A DNA stretch of 64,000 bases from Phialocephala subalpina (taxonomy: Eukaryota > Ascomycota > Leotiomycetes > Helotiales > Mollisiaceae). Within the stretch, counting starts at the first letter, position 1. Each line of letters starts with the position of its first letter. Shown piece after piece: positions 12,483-23,576 of this stretch. The stretch spans positions 1,318,267 through 1,382,266 of the forward strand of contig FJOG01000009.1 of NCBI GenBank assembly GCA_900073065.1, in the 5' to 3' direction. The notes under the pieces are model-generated. The model saw nothing but the letters and a program-made list of their open reading frames with translations. It was not told the DNA's origin and did not search any database. The position numbers and the translations under genes are program-made.

Positions 12483-13412
12483 CTAGCTCTTCCCACTTTG
12501 CTTCCACAGCTTCCTCGTGCCAATGATACCAGCCACAGTTCCTAACACTCCCACCCAGAACTCGCTCACAAGCCCTTGTTCGAAACTCCAGTGAAGGGTT
12601 AACGGCGCCCATGCCATATTAACTGCCATCTCCCTCCTCCACTTCGCCTTCCACTCCCCCTCACCAACATTCACAGCCCCATCATCAACCTCCTTCCCTT
12701 TCCCCTTACTCCTTCTCTTAGCCCACTCTCTCCCCAACCTCCAAAAATCCAATGCAACATGTGCTGCCCAGAACCTACTACTCCACGCCCAAGCCCTATT
12801 TTGCTTCTCCGTACTCCACCCCATTACACCCTTACTCGACAAATACGCTCCATTCTCCAAGTATTGGAAAGCAACATTCACGACCACCTGCGCAGCTTCT
12901 ATCTTCTTCGCCGTCTCATCTTTCCCGCCTTCTTCTCGCAGATCTTGCAAGACTCTCTTTCCCCATTTCCATATCCCAATCAACCCCCATAGTCTCACAA
13001 AGATTCGAAAATCGGAAATGAGGTCAGAGAGTGCTTTTAGGCGTTGAGCAGTGATTAGAAGTCGCGAGGGGGGAATGGCAGATGTATTTATTATGACGGT
13101 TGTGTTCGGAGGGAGGGAGATGGCGGACTCGATTAGTTGGCGAGAGAAGCGTTGGATTCGGGAGAGGCTGAGGCGTGCGAGGATGTTGGAGGTTAGGAGG
13201 GAGGTGTAGCAGAGTGTTAGGAGGAGGGTGTCTGTTCCTGAGGGTGTGGAAAGTATCTTCGAGAGTTGGGATATTGTGGCATCGGTTTTCTGTAGGTAGA
13301 GAGGTGCCCAGGACTTGAGAGTTTTGATAGAGGGTGGTGATGGTGGGGTTGGGACAGGGATAGCTTTTTCTGGTGATGTATCTGGTGGTGGGATACCCTC
13401 GATTTCAGACAT
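12483..13412 (-). CDS. PEX11C-like peroxisomal membrane protein
   Basis: Single-exon frame of 309 residues from ATG 13412 (MSEIEGIPPPDTSP). An upstream in-frame ATG at 13505 would add 31 residues not expected in the family, so the shorter start is chosen. Features seen: a proline-rich N-terminus; the helix LYLQKTDATISQLSKILSTP, which resembles the Pex11 entry; FRIFVRLWGLIGIWKWGKRV; a central YLENGAYLSSKGVMGW segment; and a C-terminal hydrophobic helix SEFWVGVLGTVAGIIGTRKL. Pex11 family proteins elongate and divide peroxisomes. Filamentous ascomycetes have divergent Pex11B and Pex11C forms, and this layout fits Pex11C (inference). An alternative is an unrelated membrane protein. Confidence 0.65.
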   Translation of the reverse strand: MSEIEGIPPPDTSPEKAIPVPTPPSPPSIKTLKSWAPLYLQKTDATISQLSKILSTPSGTDTLLLTLCYTSLLTSNILARLSLSRIQRFSRQLIESAISLPPNTTVIINTSAIPPSRLLITAQRLKALSDLISDFRIFVRLWGLIGIWKWGKRVLQDLREEGGKDETAKKIEAAQVVVNVAFQYLENGAYLSSKGVMGWSTEKQNRAWAWSSRFWAAHVALDFWRLGREWAKRRSKGKGKEVDDGAVNVGEGEWKAKWRREMAVNMAWAPLTLHWSFEQGLVSEFWVGVLGTVAGIIGTRKLWKQSGKS

Positions 13413-14137
13413 GGTGGATAGAGGGTGAAGGTGAAAGGAAAGTGAAGTTTTATCTCTTGAAAGAAAAGGAGAGAAAATCAAAATATCACGGATGACAACA
13501 AACATTTGTTGAACGTGACACCGCGATAAGGCTTGAACCGAGGTCAGATCGGGCTTCGGGAGAATGTGGGGCCATCCGGCTCGGGTATTTCAGGGGTTTA
13601 TTTTGACGACAACTCTCTGCTCAACATCACATCTCATTCACCATGGTTCAGATTGAATGTTCGTTCGGAATACCGTTGTTATTCTCACCATTCATTCGAA
13701 ACTGCGGACAAATATCAGATACGAACAAACGTTCACCTTTGTTCCGTCTGAAGGGGCCCACTCCGCTCTGAACTCCATGTCTCGGACAATGCTGCAGGAA
13801 CCGCAACCTGCATATGTTCCAACTTCTACACCTTGTTTACACGTCCACTTGTTCATTTACGCGTTAAGTTGGTCATTATCATGTCTGCATTGCATCAGCT
13901 CATCATTGCCTTTGTCTAACTCTATCATGCCCAGCAGCTGATGAAAGCACAGAAAATGTCAACTCAACAGCATGTTTGCAAAGTTCCTCGCGTTCATATT
14001 TGCAGCCTCAGCTATAGCTATGATACGGGGCAAAGCAACGTTCTAAGTCATCGCGGTTAAACATCTGGCGGATAGCTACTCGCATCATAAAACCACTCGA
14101 TCGAATACCAGACAGCACATCACTTTACCAACAATTC
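13413..14137. other. Intergenic spacer
   Basis: 725 bp upstream of the PEX11C-like gene and downstream of the next minus-strand gene. Pyrimidine-rich on the minus strand near 13430, fitting a promoter. No further feature is supported. Confidence 0.45.
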
Positions 14138-15214
14138 TCACTTATCGCGACCAGCTGGATCAGCAGCAAACACGTCAACTCTTTGCTTTAAGCCACCATC
14201 ATCTAAGCCAATTGTCACCACGTTCACTCTTTGTTTCCAATCAATACCACCTGCATCAGTCGCAAATGTATCGATCTTCTGCTTCGATGTATCATCCAAC
14301 TCAACTTCAGCTACCGGGTATAAGATCTGCTGCACCATCTGTGTTGGCCCACTCACGACATGCCACCCTCTCGCACCACTATCAAATCCACTATTAACCA
14401 CCGGATGCGAGATCTGCTTCGCAGCATGCGTCTCCACCGACGGTCCAACCACTGGAAATGAGACCTGCTTTGCAGTTTGTGTCTGTCCTGCAGGCCAAGC
14501 ATAACATCCTCTCAACCACAAATTTGGTCTTAAAGTCATTCGAAAGAACCGACAGTCTTGAGTACACTTCAAATCCCACTTCTCAGCCTTCATCTTAAAT
14601 GGCTCTCCTTGCGCGAACCATTGTACCAACGAAACCTCGACCCAGTCCTTCGACAAATCATCCGGACACACAAAGTATCGATGTGAATAGACGGGACCGA
14701 AGTCATGACGACTGGTGAGATGAATCACATACGGTGTTTGAGGACTCAGAGGATTGTTCTTGAGCGCTTCGTATGTCAGGACCGGAGTCAGAGATGGTTG
14801 TTGGAGAGCTGGAATAAGTGCTGTAGCCAACCCTAGTTGTGGTGGCGCTAGGGATGCTGCAAGTCCTGTCACAGGCACCGGAACTTGAGTTGTTGTTGGA
14901 GTTGAGGAGAATGATGCGCGACCTGAAGAGGAGGCTGTTGCGATCGATGAGAAGGAGTTCAAGAACTCCGGTGTCGGAGGTGTGGCGTCGGGGTTCAAAG
15001 CGCCCATAAGAAGTTGCAGTAGTTCTTGCGCTTGAATGCGTTGTTTCTCTTGTCGTTCTGCTTCTTGGTGGCATCTGATCGCGTAGCCGATGAAGGAGCG
15101 GAATATCGTCTCATGAAGCTCTCTATTGGGATCGTAATGCAGCTTCTGGCATGAGGGACCAAGGACTGGGGCTGCAGCTCCACAGCAGAATATTGTTGTT
15201 GCGCTTGTCAACAT
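14138..15214 (-). CDS. Hypothetical protein with C-terminal 16-17-residue repeats
   Basis: The frame is open from 15361, but the most credible start is ATG 15214 (MLTSATTIFCCGAAAPVLGP), giving 358 residues. Residues 40-80 are charged and helical (AIRCHQEAERQEKQRIQAQE). A Ser/Thr/Pro/Ala-rich linker follows, then a compact region with aromatic residues and cysteines (YFVCPDDLSKDWVEVSLVQW, CTQDCRFFRM). The last 110 residues form about six degenerate units of 16-17 residues around a KQ plus hydrophobic core (TAKQVSFPVV, AAKQISHPVV, MVQQILYPVA, SKQKIDTFAT, WKQRVNVVTI, LKQRVDVFAA), often followed by D-x-GG. No known domain recognised. Its upstream side borders a decayed tandem repeat array. Confidence 0.6.
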   Translation of the reverse strand: MLTSATTIFCCGAAAPVLGPSCQKLHYDPNRELHETIFRSFIGYAIRCHQEAERQEKQRIQAQELLQLLMGALNPDATPPTPEFLNSFSSIATASSSGRASFSSTPTTTQVPVPVTGLAASLAPPQLGLATALIPALQQPSLTPVLTYEALKNNPLSPQTPYVIHLTSRHDFGPVYSHRYFVCPDDLSKDWVEVSLVQWFAQGEPFKMKAEKWDLKCTQDCRFFRMTLRPNLWLRGCYAWPAGQTQTAKQVSFPVVGPSVETHAAKQISHPVVNSGFDSGARGWHVVSGPTQMVQQILYPVAEVELDDTSKQKIDTFATDAGGIDWKQRVNVVTIGLDDGGLKQRVDVFAADPAGRDK

Positions 15215-15289
15215 AGCTAGATAATGATAGGCTTGGGTAAGGAGTATCTGAGGTACTGGATGGTGGGCGCTGCTGGAAATGTTGAGGAT

Positions 15290-16800
15290 GTTGTAGATGA
15301 AAGGATGAAGAGGAGGGAAGAGGAGAGACGAGTCGATTATGTAGACGGTCATCACAGTCAAAGATTCACATTTTTGTGTTATTCACCAGATGTTGCGAGA
15401 GGAGATGCACCAGATATTTTACTCTAGCTTCACCCAGGGTCACGAGTTGTGGCAGAACATGAGAAGGGGAGGATTGACTCAAGCTCCAAGGCCGATCATG
15501 GCAGTGAAGATTTGCGCTTATGCTGTTCTCCTAATGTTCATAGATGAGATGTACTACCAGGTGTGTTACGCTAGCCTCTTCTGGAGCCATGGGGCTCCTC
15601 CAATTGGAGGAAGACAAGAAGTGTAAGAGCGGCTAAAGGCAAAGATTTCACTGTTCCAAGAGTCAAGACTCACATTTTGCATTGTTTACCAGATGTTCAA
15701 AGAGGAGATGCATCATATGTATCATGCTATCCTCTTCCGGGGTTAAAGGGCTCGCTTGCTCTAGAGAAGGACTAGGAGAGGAGGAACGACTCAACGTATG
15801 GTCGTTTCTAGGATTCCAGATCCGCAGTTGACGAAAGAGGTAGAGCGACAAGATGACCGATGTCGGGATTTAAATCAACATTTACGCTTCGCAATATGCA
15901 GCCAGATTGTCAGAGATAAGTTTCATGCTAGTCTGTGTGGGAGTTAAGAGGCTTATATGTTGTTAAGGGGGAAGAGAAATGGAGGGATGACTGAATGGCT
16001 GCTCTTCTAGGAAGCAACGTCCACTTTCGACTGATAAGAAGAAGAGGAGGGACAACAAAATGATGGCCGATTCTGGGAGTTCTTTTGCATTCTCAGCTCA
16101 GAGCCCACTGAATGGTCAGGGAGACGGATGTCATCCTAGGCCTTTTACACAGTCATGAAGTCTTTTACTCCAAAGACAGACGGGAAGGGAAGGAACGACT
16201 GGACGTTGGCTGGTTCTAAAAATCAAGATACATGTTTGATGAGGAGGGGAAGAAAAATTGAGTGGGTGGCCAGTGCCGGGACAACCGTTCACATTCTGCG
16301 GTTTGCGCAAAGTACCAAGTGGCCAAAGAGGTGGTGGCCAGCTTACTCCTTTATGTAGGTACGAAGCTCTCTTATTTCCGAGGAAGCTGAGAAAGGAAGT
16401 AGCGACAGAACAGATGGCTGGTGCCGGAAAAGTCGGTGGACTAAGACACAAAGAGAAGTCACGGCTGATGAAAGAAGCAGGTTCATGGAGTCAAGTTCGG
16501 TGTTATATTTCAATCTCAGAATAACGAAAACTGTGGCTTGTTGATGGTTTCGTGGGTCTATATGAAGAGATGGTGATGATTGGTGATGATTGGTGGAGTC
16601 AAGAGTGGAAATATTGTGGATGAGGAGGGGAAGAAGAGTGACAGCTGAAGAAGTAGGTCAGCTTTGCATGTTAGCAAAGTGGCATTCGGGAGTTCGAGAG
16701 TCGCATTTTGTTCCACATTTGCCTAATGCTCAGAGGAGAGATGCATCATGCTTCTTCTACTGGTGGAGAAGGATGCATGGGCTTTGGTAATGAGAAGGTA
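15290..16800. repeat. Decayed tandem repeat array
   Basis: Several diverged units recur at roughly 145-235 bp spacing. Recognisable landmarks are a purine block resembling GAGGAGATGCATCAT (near 15402, 15546, 15704, diverged at 15914 and 16121, again near 16738), followed by a pyrimidine-rich CTAxCCTCTTC segment and then a GAxGAGGAGGGGAAGA block (15304, 16241, 16618). Upstream landmarks GTCAAGAxTCACATTTT occur near 15358 and 15662. Units differ by many substitutions and small indels, so reading frames are broken. The array starts in the 5' flank of the neighbouring minus-strand gene, so units may derive from that flank. No gene is supported inside. Confidence 0.6.
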
Positions 16801-17488
16801 ACAACCCTTGGCCCTTCCTGAAGCATCCTGAAGATCATTCTAATGTTTGCTGCAGGTCCGTACTTTGCCACTAACCAGTAACCATCCATGATAGGTTATG
16901 CTAATGACTGTGTTCAAGTGTATCAACAAGGACGCATTTCAAATAGTCTTTCATCCTTCCAACAAGTCATCGCAGATTCCTGCCAGTAATTTCTCGATTC
17001 TGTTGCCTTTAAAGACATACTGAATCGTCAGAAGGCTTTGTATTGAATCATGAAACGACTTACACGGAGTCATCAAACGAGTTTATTTGACTCTTTCGTC
17101 AATTTTTCCTTGATTCATCAGACTTCATGCTCTGACGCAAGTCAATTAATTGCATGTCCAGACGGAGGAAATCTTTTGAGGAGGCCTCAGGCTCCCTTCC
17201 TGAGTTGAAATGCTTTGCTGATTTTCACCGAGCCAGTGGTTGCAATGAAAGAGTCCATTGTAAAAAAGCTGTATGTATTTTCCTTACTCTGCATATGTAC
17301 TTCAAAGGCTTTGCCTCCTAACCCATGCTCAAAAATGCTGAGCAAAGCCTTCCTGTTACTGCAGATTCTCATTTCCCTTTAATATCGCAACCCCATCAAT
17401 CTAAGCTCAAAAATCACTTCCCCGAAAGATACAACTCCGTTTTAAACCACCGTCACCAAACTTCCCCTTCTTGGATGTCCCACCAGCT
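16801..17488. other. Intergenic region after the repeat array
   Basis: AT-rich stretch with only short frames, leading into the 3' end of the next minus-strand gene. Two similar segments mentioning GCTCAGCAAAG or its complement near 17215 and 17340 are minor. Nothing functional is supported. Confidence 0.4.
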
Positions 17489-18475
17489 TCAGCACATCTT
17501 TCCATCCAAAAAGAACATTCTCATCTTCCCCAAGCAGTACTTCATCTCGAAGTCCAGCATCTCCTGAGCCTCCTTCTTATGGCTCCGGTGTTGCAAGCCC
17601 CAGCCCCATCTCTCTCGTCGGCTCCTGTCCTCGTCTTGGATGGCTACACAGTTGATTATTTCCTCCATCTGGTCTCTTCTACCATAGCTCAGCTTACGAA
17701 TCATGAATTTCCTCTTCTCGACTGAAATCTGGTATGGCGAAAGGGGCTGTGTTGAGGTGCCGAAGGCTTCGGTTGTGGAAGAAGATAGTTGGGAAGGATG
17801 AGGAGTTGACTGGTATTCGCTGCCTTCGGTGTCGGATTCCGTATCGGACTCGGAAGAATATTCGGAGCAATAATTGGACTCAGATTGAGGAGTGTAGCGT
17901 GTGAGGTTATAGATTTCGCGGTGTGACGGACAAATGAGGCGTGCCTTAGCCGATTCTGCATCGAAGCCAATGACATCTTGGAGGTAGGTGAAGAGGATAG
18001 AATCGATCTCTCGGTACTCGTTGATGTTTTCTAGAAACGCGTAGTGTCGAATTGGCTTCTTTGGAGTATTTGGCTTCGGGTTTTTCGAGATAGGTGCAGC
18101 CTCAATCACATAGGCTACCAAGGAAGCGATAGATCGAACCGAGTCTTGGAAAGGGGGGCAGGTCGAGCCAATTTGGCCGAAATTATCAACACCATCTTCT
18201 TTGGTGGCGCTGATACAGTCTTGGCAACAGAAGATAGGCTCGTTGGTTGTGATAGCAGACTTGAGACGTGGTAGATCGAGGTCGAGGCTCTTGGCTCTCC
18301 TGTTCGATCTGAAGGAGGCTTTCAAGGAGGGGCTAGGAGGTGCAGATTGAGTCTCAAGTGGACGGTCTAGAAGTCGTCAGAATAGTTTTGTAGAGTTCTG
18401 AGGCTATTGTTTCTTCTTACCCATTGTCATATTCTGTTGAGGCTGGGAGTTGTTGTGATTGTGGTTGCTTGACAT
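17489..18475 (-). CDS. Hypothetical protein with CCQDC motif
   Basis: Exon 1 is 18475-18421 (18 codons, Asn/His/Gln-rich: MSSNHNHNNSQPQQNMTM) and exon 2 is 18366-17489. They are joined by a 54-nt intron with GTAAGA donor and TTCTAG acceptor, in consistent phase, giving 310 residues. The protein has a basic patch (SFRSNRRAKSLDLDLPRLKS), a Cys cluster (IFCCQDCISATKED then STCPPFQD), a region rich in acidic serine (SSESDTESDTEGSEYQSTP) and a C-terminal basic helical segment (SVEKRKFMIRKLSYGRRDQM) ending in FDGKMC-like residues. I do not recognise a family; clustered Cys could bind metal. The expression context is unknown. Confidence 0.6.
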
Positions 18476-19016
18476 TGTCGTGATGTTGATATTGTCGAGG
18501 TTGATGGGTCGATCTGTTGAAGATATTCATTTTCGCGAGAATCTTTGAGCGGCTGCGGGACCAAAGTTGAGATTGTCTGAAGGGTCTCTCTTCCTCTGAT
18601 TTTGGTGATGTTCAGTCTGTCCCTCAGGACATGCGAGAGAGGTCTCTTGATGCATCGAGAAGCATTTCTTGACATAGCTCGTCTGAACATAAAACCTGCT
18701 CATCCTAAGGGCTAGGAATATTCGATATCAAATAATGCAAGATAAAAATAAAGTTGAGTATTAACCTTCAAAGAACTATTAATATACAAGTATACTAGTC
18801 CTAGTAACTCAACCCATGAGAAACGGCTGCATGGATACTGTCTAAGTTACATCAATCTAAGCCACCGCATGTGTTCATTGACTATGAAAATAAGTACATA
18901 TCATCATTTTCAGTCACGTTCAGAGTTCTCCTCAATCAGTGCATCGTTGGTGCCAATCTCTGCAACCATTGTTCTGCACTTCTGACTTCTCCCTCTTTCC
19001 CCCCTTCTTCCCCCCT
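18476..19016. other. Intergenic spacer
   Basis: AT-rich, including a very AT-rich core around 18720-18800 (ATATACAAGTATACTAGTC). Only short frames; possible promoter for the minus-strand gene ending at 17489. Confidence 0.4.
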
Positions 19017-19586
19017 TCACGACGGACCGCCGTTCTGTTGGAGACACTCACCAGCAGCTCTTTTACTCTCAGCTTTGGCCAATGCGCGCTGGCTGCGGCG
19101 TGAATTGATACTCGAAGCGTCCGAATTCCTCCTCATTGCCGATGAAATTCCTCTCAATTCGTCCCAATTGATAGGTCTTACCTCCCAGACAACATATCGG
19201 TGCAGTGTATTGCACGTTGGGCAATGCTGATCCGAGACGGCCTTTCTTTGGTATCTCATTCTCACACGAGTCCATACTTCGGGGTTAAATTCGTACCACA
19301 ATTGGTCACCATCGTCGTGTCCGAACTTGATCAACACAGTGCAATTTTGAGGCTGTCCGTCGTTGCGAAGATTCTTTTTGACTTCAATGGTATAAGGTGG
19401 AAGATTCTCTGGACGGCCAGCAAAAGCAGCCATCGTTCGGCCCCCAAGTGCCGCATTGAAGAAGTCGGCCAAGTGGGCAACGGCAATAGGGTGCTGCGAA
19501 AAGTGTACATTTAAGGTCATATGACGTAAAGATTCCAAGCAGCAGTACCATGCTGTGTGAATGGAGCCTTGAGGGAATTCTGTCAT
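19017..19586 (-). CDS. Small hypothetical protein
   Basis: Single frame of 189 residues from ATG 19586 (MTEFPQGSIHTAWYCCLESL). It contains a CPTCNTLHRYVVWEV segment and an IEVKKNLRNDGQPQNCTVLI strand-like block, and ends in an Arg/Ala-rich helix. Composition and codon use look coding, and the frame is longer than chance neighbours, but no domain is recognised. The single CxxC is too little to call a zinc finger. Confidence 0.5.
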   Translation of the reverse strand: MTEFPQGSIHTAWYCCLESLRHMTLNVHFSQHPIAVAHLADFFNAALGGRTMAAFAGRPENLPPYTIEVKKNLRNDGQPQNCTVLIKFGHDDGDQLWYEFNPEVWTRVRMRYQRKAVSDQHCPTCNTLHRYVVWEVRPINWDELRGISSAMRRNSDASSINSRRSQRALAKAESKRAAGECLQQNGGPS

Positions 19587-21260
19587 TGCGTAGTGAGACG
19601 GAAGGTTTTGAAAAGTCGAAGAGTCTGGATCAATCGTGTTCTTCCCGTCGAAGAGGAGAGACCTGAAACTTTATGCGCTCTCAGATCAAGCAAGTATTCT
19701 CCCGTTGGCAGAACTTGTTTTGTAGACTGATAGTCACAGTCGGCGCAGGCGTTTGCTTTCTGAGTACGTGTATATCCGAAACAAATTCTATCATCACTAA
19801 CTAACTGTCATCAAGGTTGGTTTGCATGCTAGAACATGGTCAAGGCGCGGTTCTCGCGGGCAAGCAAACCCACATTTCGTAATTCTGAACAGAAGATTTG
19901 ATCGATCAGCATCCAGTATCCACTGTTCTACTTGATGTTGACCTGGATTAATTAAAGGTGAGAGGGTGTAATCTAGAAAAAAAGATTTTGAAGGGATAAC
20001 ATTTCGTGAGACTTATGTCATCTTTGCGCTCTTGGATTTTAGATGAGGATGGAATTGAATTTTGAAAGCAAACCTCTAGCAATAAGAAATGCAATGTAAG
20101 TGAGCGAACCTTTCTCTGAGTTCGCTGGTCAACTCGATCCATCGTTCTGCGAAAGTGATGAAGTGGTCTATTTGCGTCAATTCTCGCTTCGGCTCGCTTA
20201 TCAAGGAGAACTTCCCTTAGCGGCAACACAATCTGGCAAAAAATACAAAGACTCAACCTCAACCCTACAATGAAACCGGGGGGAGGTGTAGATAAGCTAA
20301 GTTAATAGGTTACTTGAAGCTCGCGTTGGTGTGTGTTATCCCTCGTATACGTTCTTGGCGTGAACAGATCCAGCTAGGTACGTCTTCAGATGAACAAGCT
20401 TATTGTCGCACACATTGTACTATGTTGAAGGAAAAAATGTGTTATTCTAATGTTTCTATACGACTAGAAATTGGCGAGGGAAAAAATGTAAAACAAACTC
20501 GAGCCATCCGGTGATGCTCGAGAACAAACAACCAGTCAACCTAGATATTCTGGGAGGGCTTGATTTTTGTGGTGTTTGCCGGGTTTAGACCTAACGTGTT
20601 AGGTCACCTACTCAACTGACAGAACTTGTTGAAAGGCGGCTGGCGAGTCATCTTTCGGAATTGGTGTGCTGGCAATTTTGTTATTTAAACCTATACGGTG
20701 CGTTGTGGGGAAGTCTGGAGTCTGGGATACGAGAAGGGCTGTGTTGACTGGATTTGCCGAGCTTGACATGAATGTCCTAATTGCATCGAACATTAAGATC
20801 GGAAAGCGTTCCACCACAGATGTAAGGCGCGTTACGCTCCCTCTGTCGTGCACCTCTTCACCGAGCTCACGTTCTTGCCTTCCCTCCTATCCATGCTTTC
20901 TTCATCACACTGCAAGAGCCTTAACACAATGTTGACAGGCGCGCATGAGAGGCACGCTGAGGATGTCTCCTCATGCCAAAAGCGGGTCCCAACCATTTCC
21001 CATTTCCACAAACAACTGTCTTCCAACTCTTTATTGAGTCTCATCAATTGGGCGGCAGGTGACAGTGTTGCAGAGCATGTTTTCTGTTGCTTGACATCAG
21101 CATCAACGCTCACTAGGTCCGGAAAGAATTTAGAAGGTACTGAGTGCTACTCTAAGATAGCTGTTTTAGTATGTATTGATACATCTCTTACGTTGCTCTA
21201 CCTGAATTACAGCTGTGGGCAACGACTATACTCTCTTTCACCACATCCCACCACAAATCT
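19587..21260. other. 1.7-kb region without a confident gene
   Basis: Contains several short overlapping frames, the longest 138 codons on the plus strand (20848-21264, starting at GTG rather than ATG). None has a domain, conserved pattern or plausible exon chain. AT-rich blocks near 19960-20060. Probably spacer. Confidence 0.4.
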
Positions 21261-22992
21261 CTAGTTCTTGGTGACATCCGCAATAGCTCTCCAGGAAGGA
21301 ATACTTGAAAGACCATTCGGAATTCGAATCTGCTTCGGAGTCGACCACTCATTGAGTGTCTCAATACAGTGCTCTCTTCCGTATCCACTGATGAGAGTTA
21401 GCTTCATGTTGCTGTTCAGCCGAGTGATATTCACATACCTTTCTTTCATACCTCCGAACGGCGTCCCGATCGCTGCTCTATTGTAATTATTAATGAAGAT
21501 CACACCGGCATCAACATGTCTCTGCCCAAAATCAGCTGCTTGATCAACATAACCAAGGGGATAGAAAAATCACCGCAACACGCAGACACTTCTCCGAATC
21601 CCTCGAGTAAATTCCACACGTAAGTCCATACGGTGTATCATTCACAATCTCAATCGCTTCCTTCTCATTCTCAAACTTCGTCACCGTCACAACAGGCCCA
21701 AACATCTCCTCCATTAAAATCCTCATCCCCTTCGTAACCGCCTTGAATAAGGTAGGCGGCACAAAATACCCCTCCTTACACTTCTCATCTTTCGGCAACT
21801 TCGCTTGGACCACTATCTCCGCTCCCTCATCCTTTCCTATCTCAATATATTTGAGCACTTTCTCCTGCTGAGCCTTCGAAACACAAGGTCCGACATGAGT
21901 TTTATCATCCATTCCATCGCCTACAACAAGTTTGCTCACCATAGCAGCTAGTCTCTCGACGAATTTGTCGTGGATACTGCTATGAACCAACAACCTCGAG
22001 CCCGCAGTACAAGCTTCTCCTTTATTAAAGAACGCTCCCTCGAGCGCATCCAGGACCGCTCTCTCAAGATCCGCATCCTCGAAGACCACGATGGCGTTTT
22101 TGCCCCCCAGTTCCAAAGTCGCCGGGATGACATGGGAAGCGGCTGTTCTGGCAGCCGCCGCTCCAGCGGCTGTAGATCCTGTAAGGGAGATCTTCTTGAT
22201 GAGTGGATGCGAGGCTAAGAGCTGAGGGACTTCCGGACCGTGGCCTAGGACGAACTGTACGACGTTTGGGGGCAGGATGGTTTGCATAATTTCGATCATT
22301 CGGATTGAGGTTAGGGGGGCTTGTTCGCCAGGCTTGATGATTATTGTGTTGCCTGAGATTGTCAACTCTGAGACCTTACATTCGGTGATGTGTCGAGTGG
22401 TGAGGAAAGCTTGTCGTTACTTACCCATAGCAATAGCAGGAGCAATCTTACCTCCTGTATGAATTGGAGGCCAGTTAAAAGGTAAGATACCAGCCGTAAC
22501 TCTGAGTGTTCATCAGCTTACCAACATCCAGCTCGCTCCATCAATACCAAAGTAGACTTCCACTCACCCAAATGGCTCCTTATGAACCTGAACATAAACA
22601 CCACCCGCCTCATACATCTCTCCCGGCAGCTTTCCAATCAACCCGCCGAAATACCTGAATATTGCAGACGCAAATTTGACATCAAAGTTCAACGCATCTT
22701 GATACGGTTTCCCGTTCTCCAAACAGAGGATCTCAGCTAGCTCTTCAGAATGCTTCTCAAGCTCGTCGGCGATCTTCAAGAGGAAAGTTGCTCGCTCGAG
22801 AGGAGAACGCCATCGCCAGTCTGATTGGTAGGCTTTTTCCGCTGCTTCTATAGCAGCGGTCGTTGTATGAATGTCACCTGCGGCAATGGTGGTTAGGAGG
22901 GTGCCGGTGGCGGGGTTGTGGACTGGGAAGTGAGTGGTGCTGGAGGTGCTGGAGGTTGGGTAGGTTGTGAGGGTGGGGAATGAGACTGGCAT
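21261..22992 (-). CDS. NAD(P)-dependent aldehyde dehydrogenase
   Basis: Five exons, 22992-22568, 22501-22425, 22352-21574, 21521-21439 and 21387-21261, give 496 residues, the normal ALDH length. All introns are GT-AG and in phase; the fourth ends at GGGCAG (21522) after a GCTGAT branch and restores KCLRVARHVDAGVIFINNYN. Motifs in order: NWPP (substrate tunnel), KPGEQAPL (cofactor), GSTAAG (Rossmann loop), LELGGKNA (general base Glu), FNKGEACTAGSR (nucleophilic Cys), EEMFGPVV and the C-terminal GGMKESGYGRE. It oxidises an aldehyde to an acid using NAD(P); the substrate cannot be set from sequence. No mitochondrial or peroxisomal targeting signal is evident, so cytosolic is likely. Intact and confident. 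Confidence 0.92.
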
Positions 22993-23576
22993 TTTGGATG
23001 TGAAGCAATTTCGCTGAGTTTGGAAGTAGACTTGGTAGGCCGGTTGGTAAGAACTATCTGCTGGGCAGATTGGATCGAAGGTAGATGAGATGTATTAAAG
23101 CTACACGTGAGAATCGAAGAAAGAAACAACGCGGAGATTGCTTAATTCCATGGAAATATTGCAAAGGGAAGGTAATGAGAAGTTTGATATTGCTGACATC
23201 CTCGCTTAGTCTCGCTCTAAGGCCAATGATGGCGGCTTAGGGCGAGTACATGACTCCATGCAGTCTAGACGTAATTGTACGTAGCTAGCTCTACTTATGA
23301 TGAGGGGTTCGCGTCAGCTGATCCAAAATTCTCAGATGCTGAGATGAAGGAGTTGCGTTTGCGGTATGGACTTGAAGAAGCAAAGGCAAAAATGCCGGCA
23401 TGGCATTAGGTCCTCAAAGAAGAATGCGGCTACCCTATAGGGCATTGCCGGTAGCATGCCACTCCTGCATTAGCTGCTCCTACTCGCAATCCTTATTGTA
23501 CGTCCTTGGGTCGAGGATCGTAACCAATCCACCTCATATGCAAGTCGGTCTTCGGTATAGTAGGTATCTCCCCCTA
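22993..23576. other. Intergenic spacer with a small hairpin
   Basis: Upstream region of the aldehyde dehydrogenase gene and 3' flank of the NDUFAF3-like gene. A short inverted repeat at about 23212-23246 pairs TCGCTCTAAGGCC with GGC-GCTTAGGGCGA around a 6-nt loop. Its role is unknown. No gene is supported. Confidence 0.4.

Noticed and set aside
13505..13528. tRNA-like GGTTCAAGCC box on the minus strand
   Set aside because: Flanks do not form a T stem or acceptor stem, and no A box is present at the right distance.
20848..21264. 138-codon plus-strand frame
   Set aside because: GTG start, no domain, overlaps the aldehyde dehydrogenase terminus.
21538..21574. Suspected broken exon junction in the aldehyde dehydrogenase
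   Set aside because: A proper 52-nt intron ending GGGCAG after a GCTGAT branch restores the conserved sequence, so the gene is intact.
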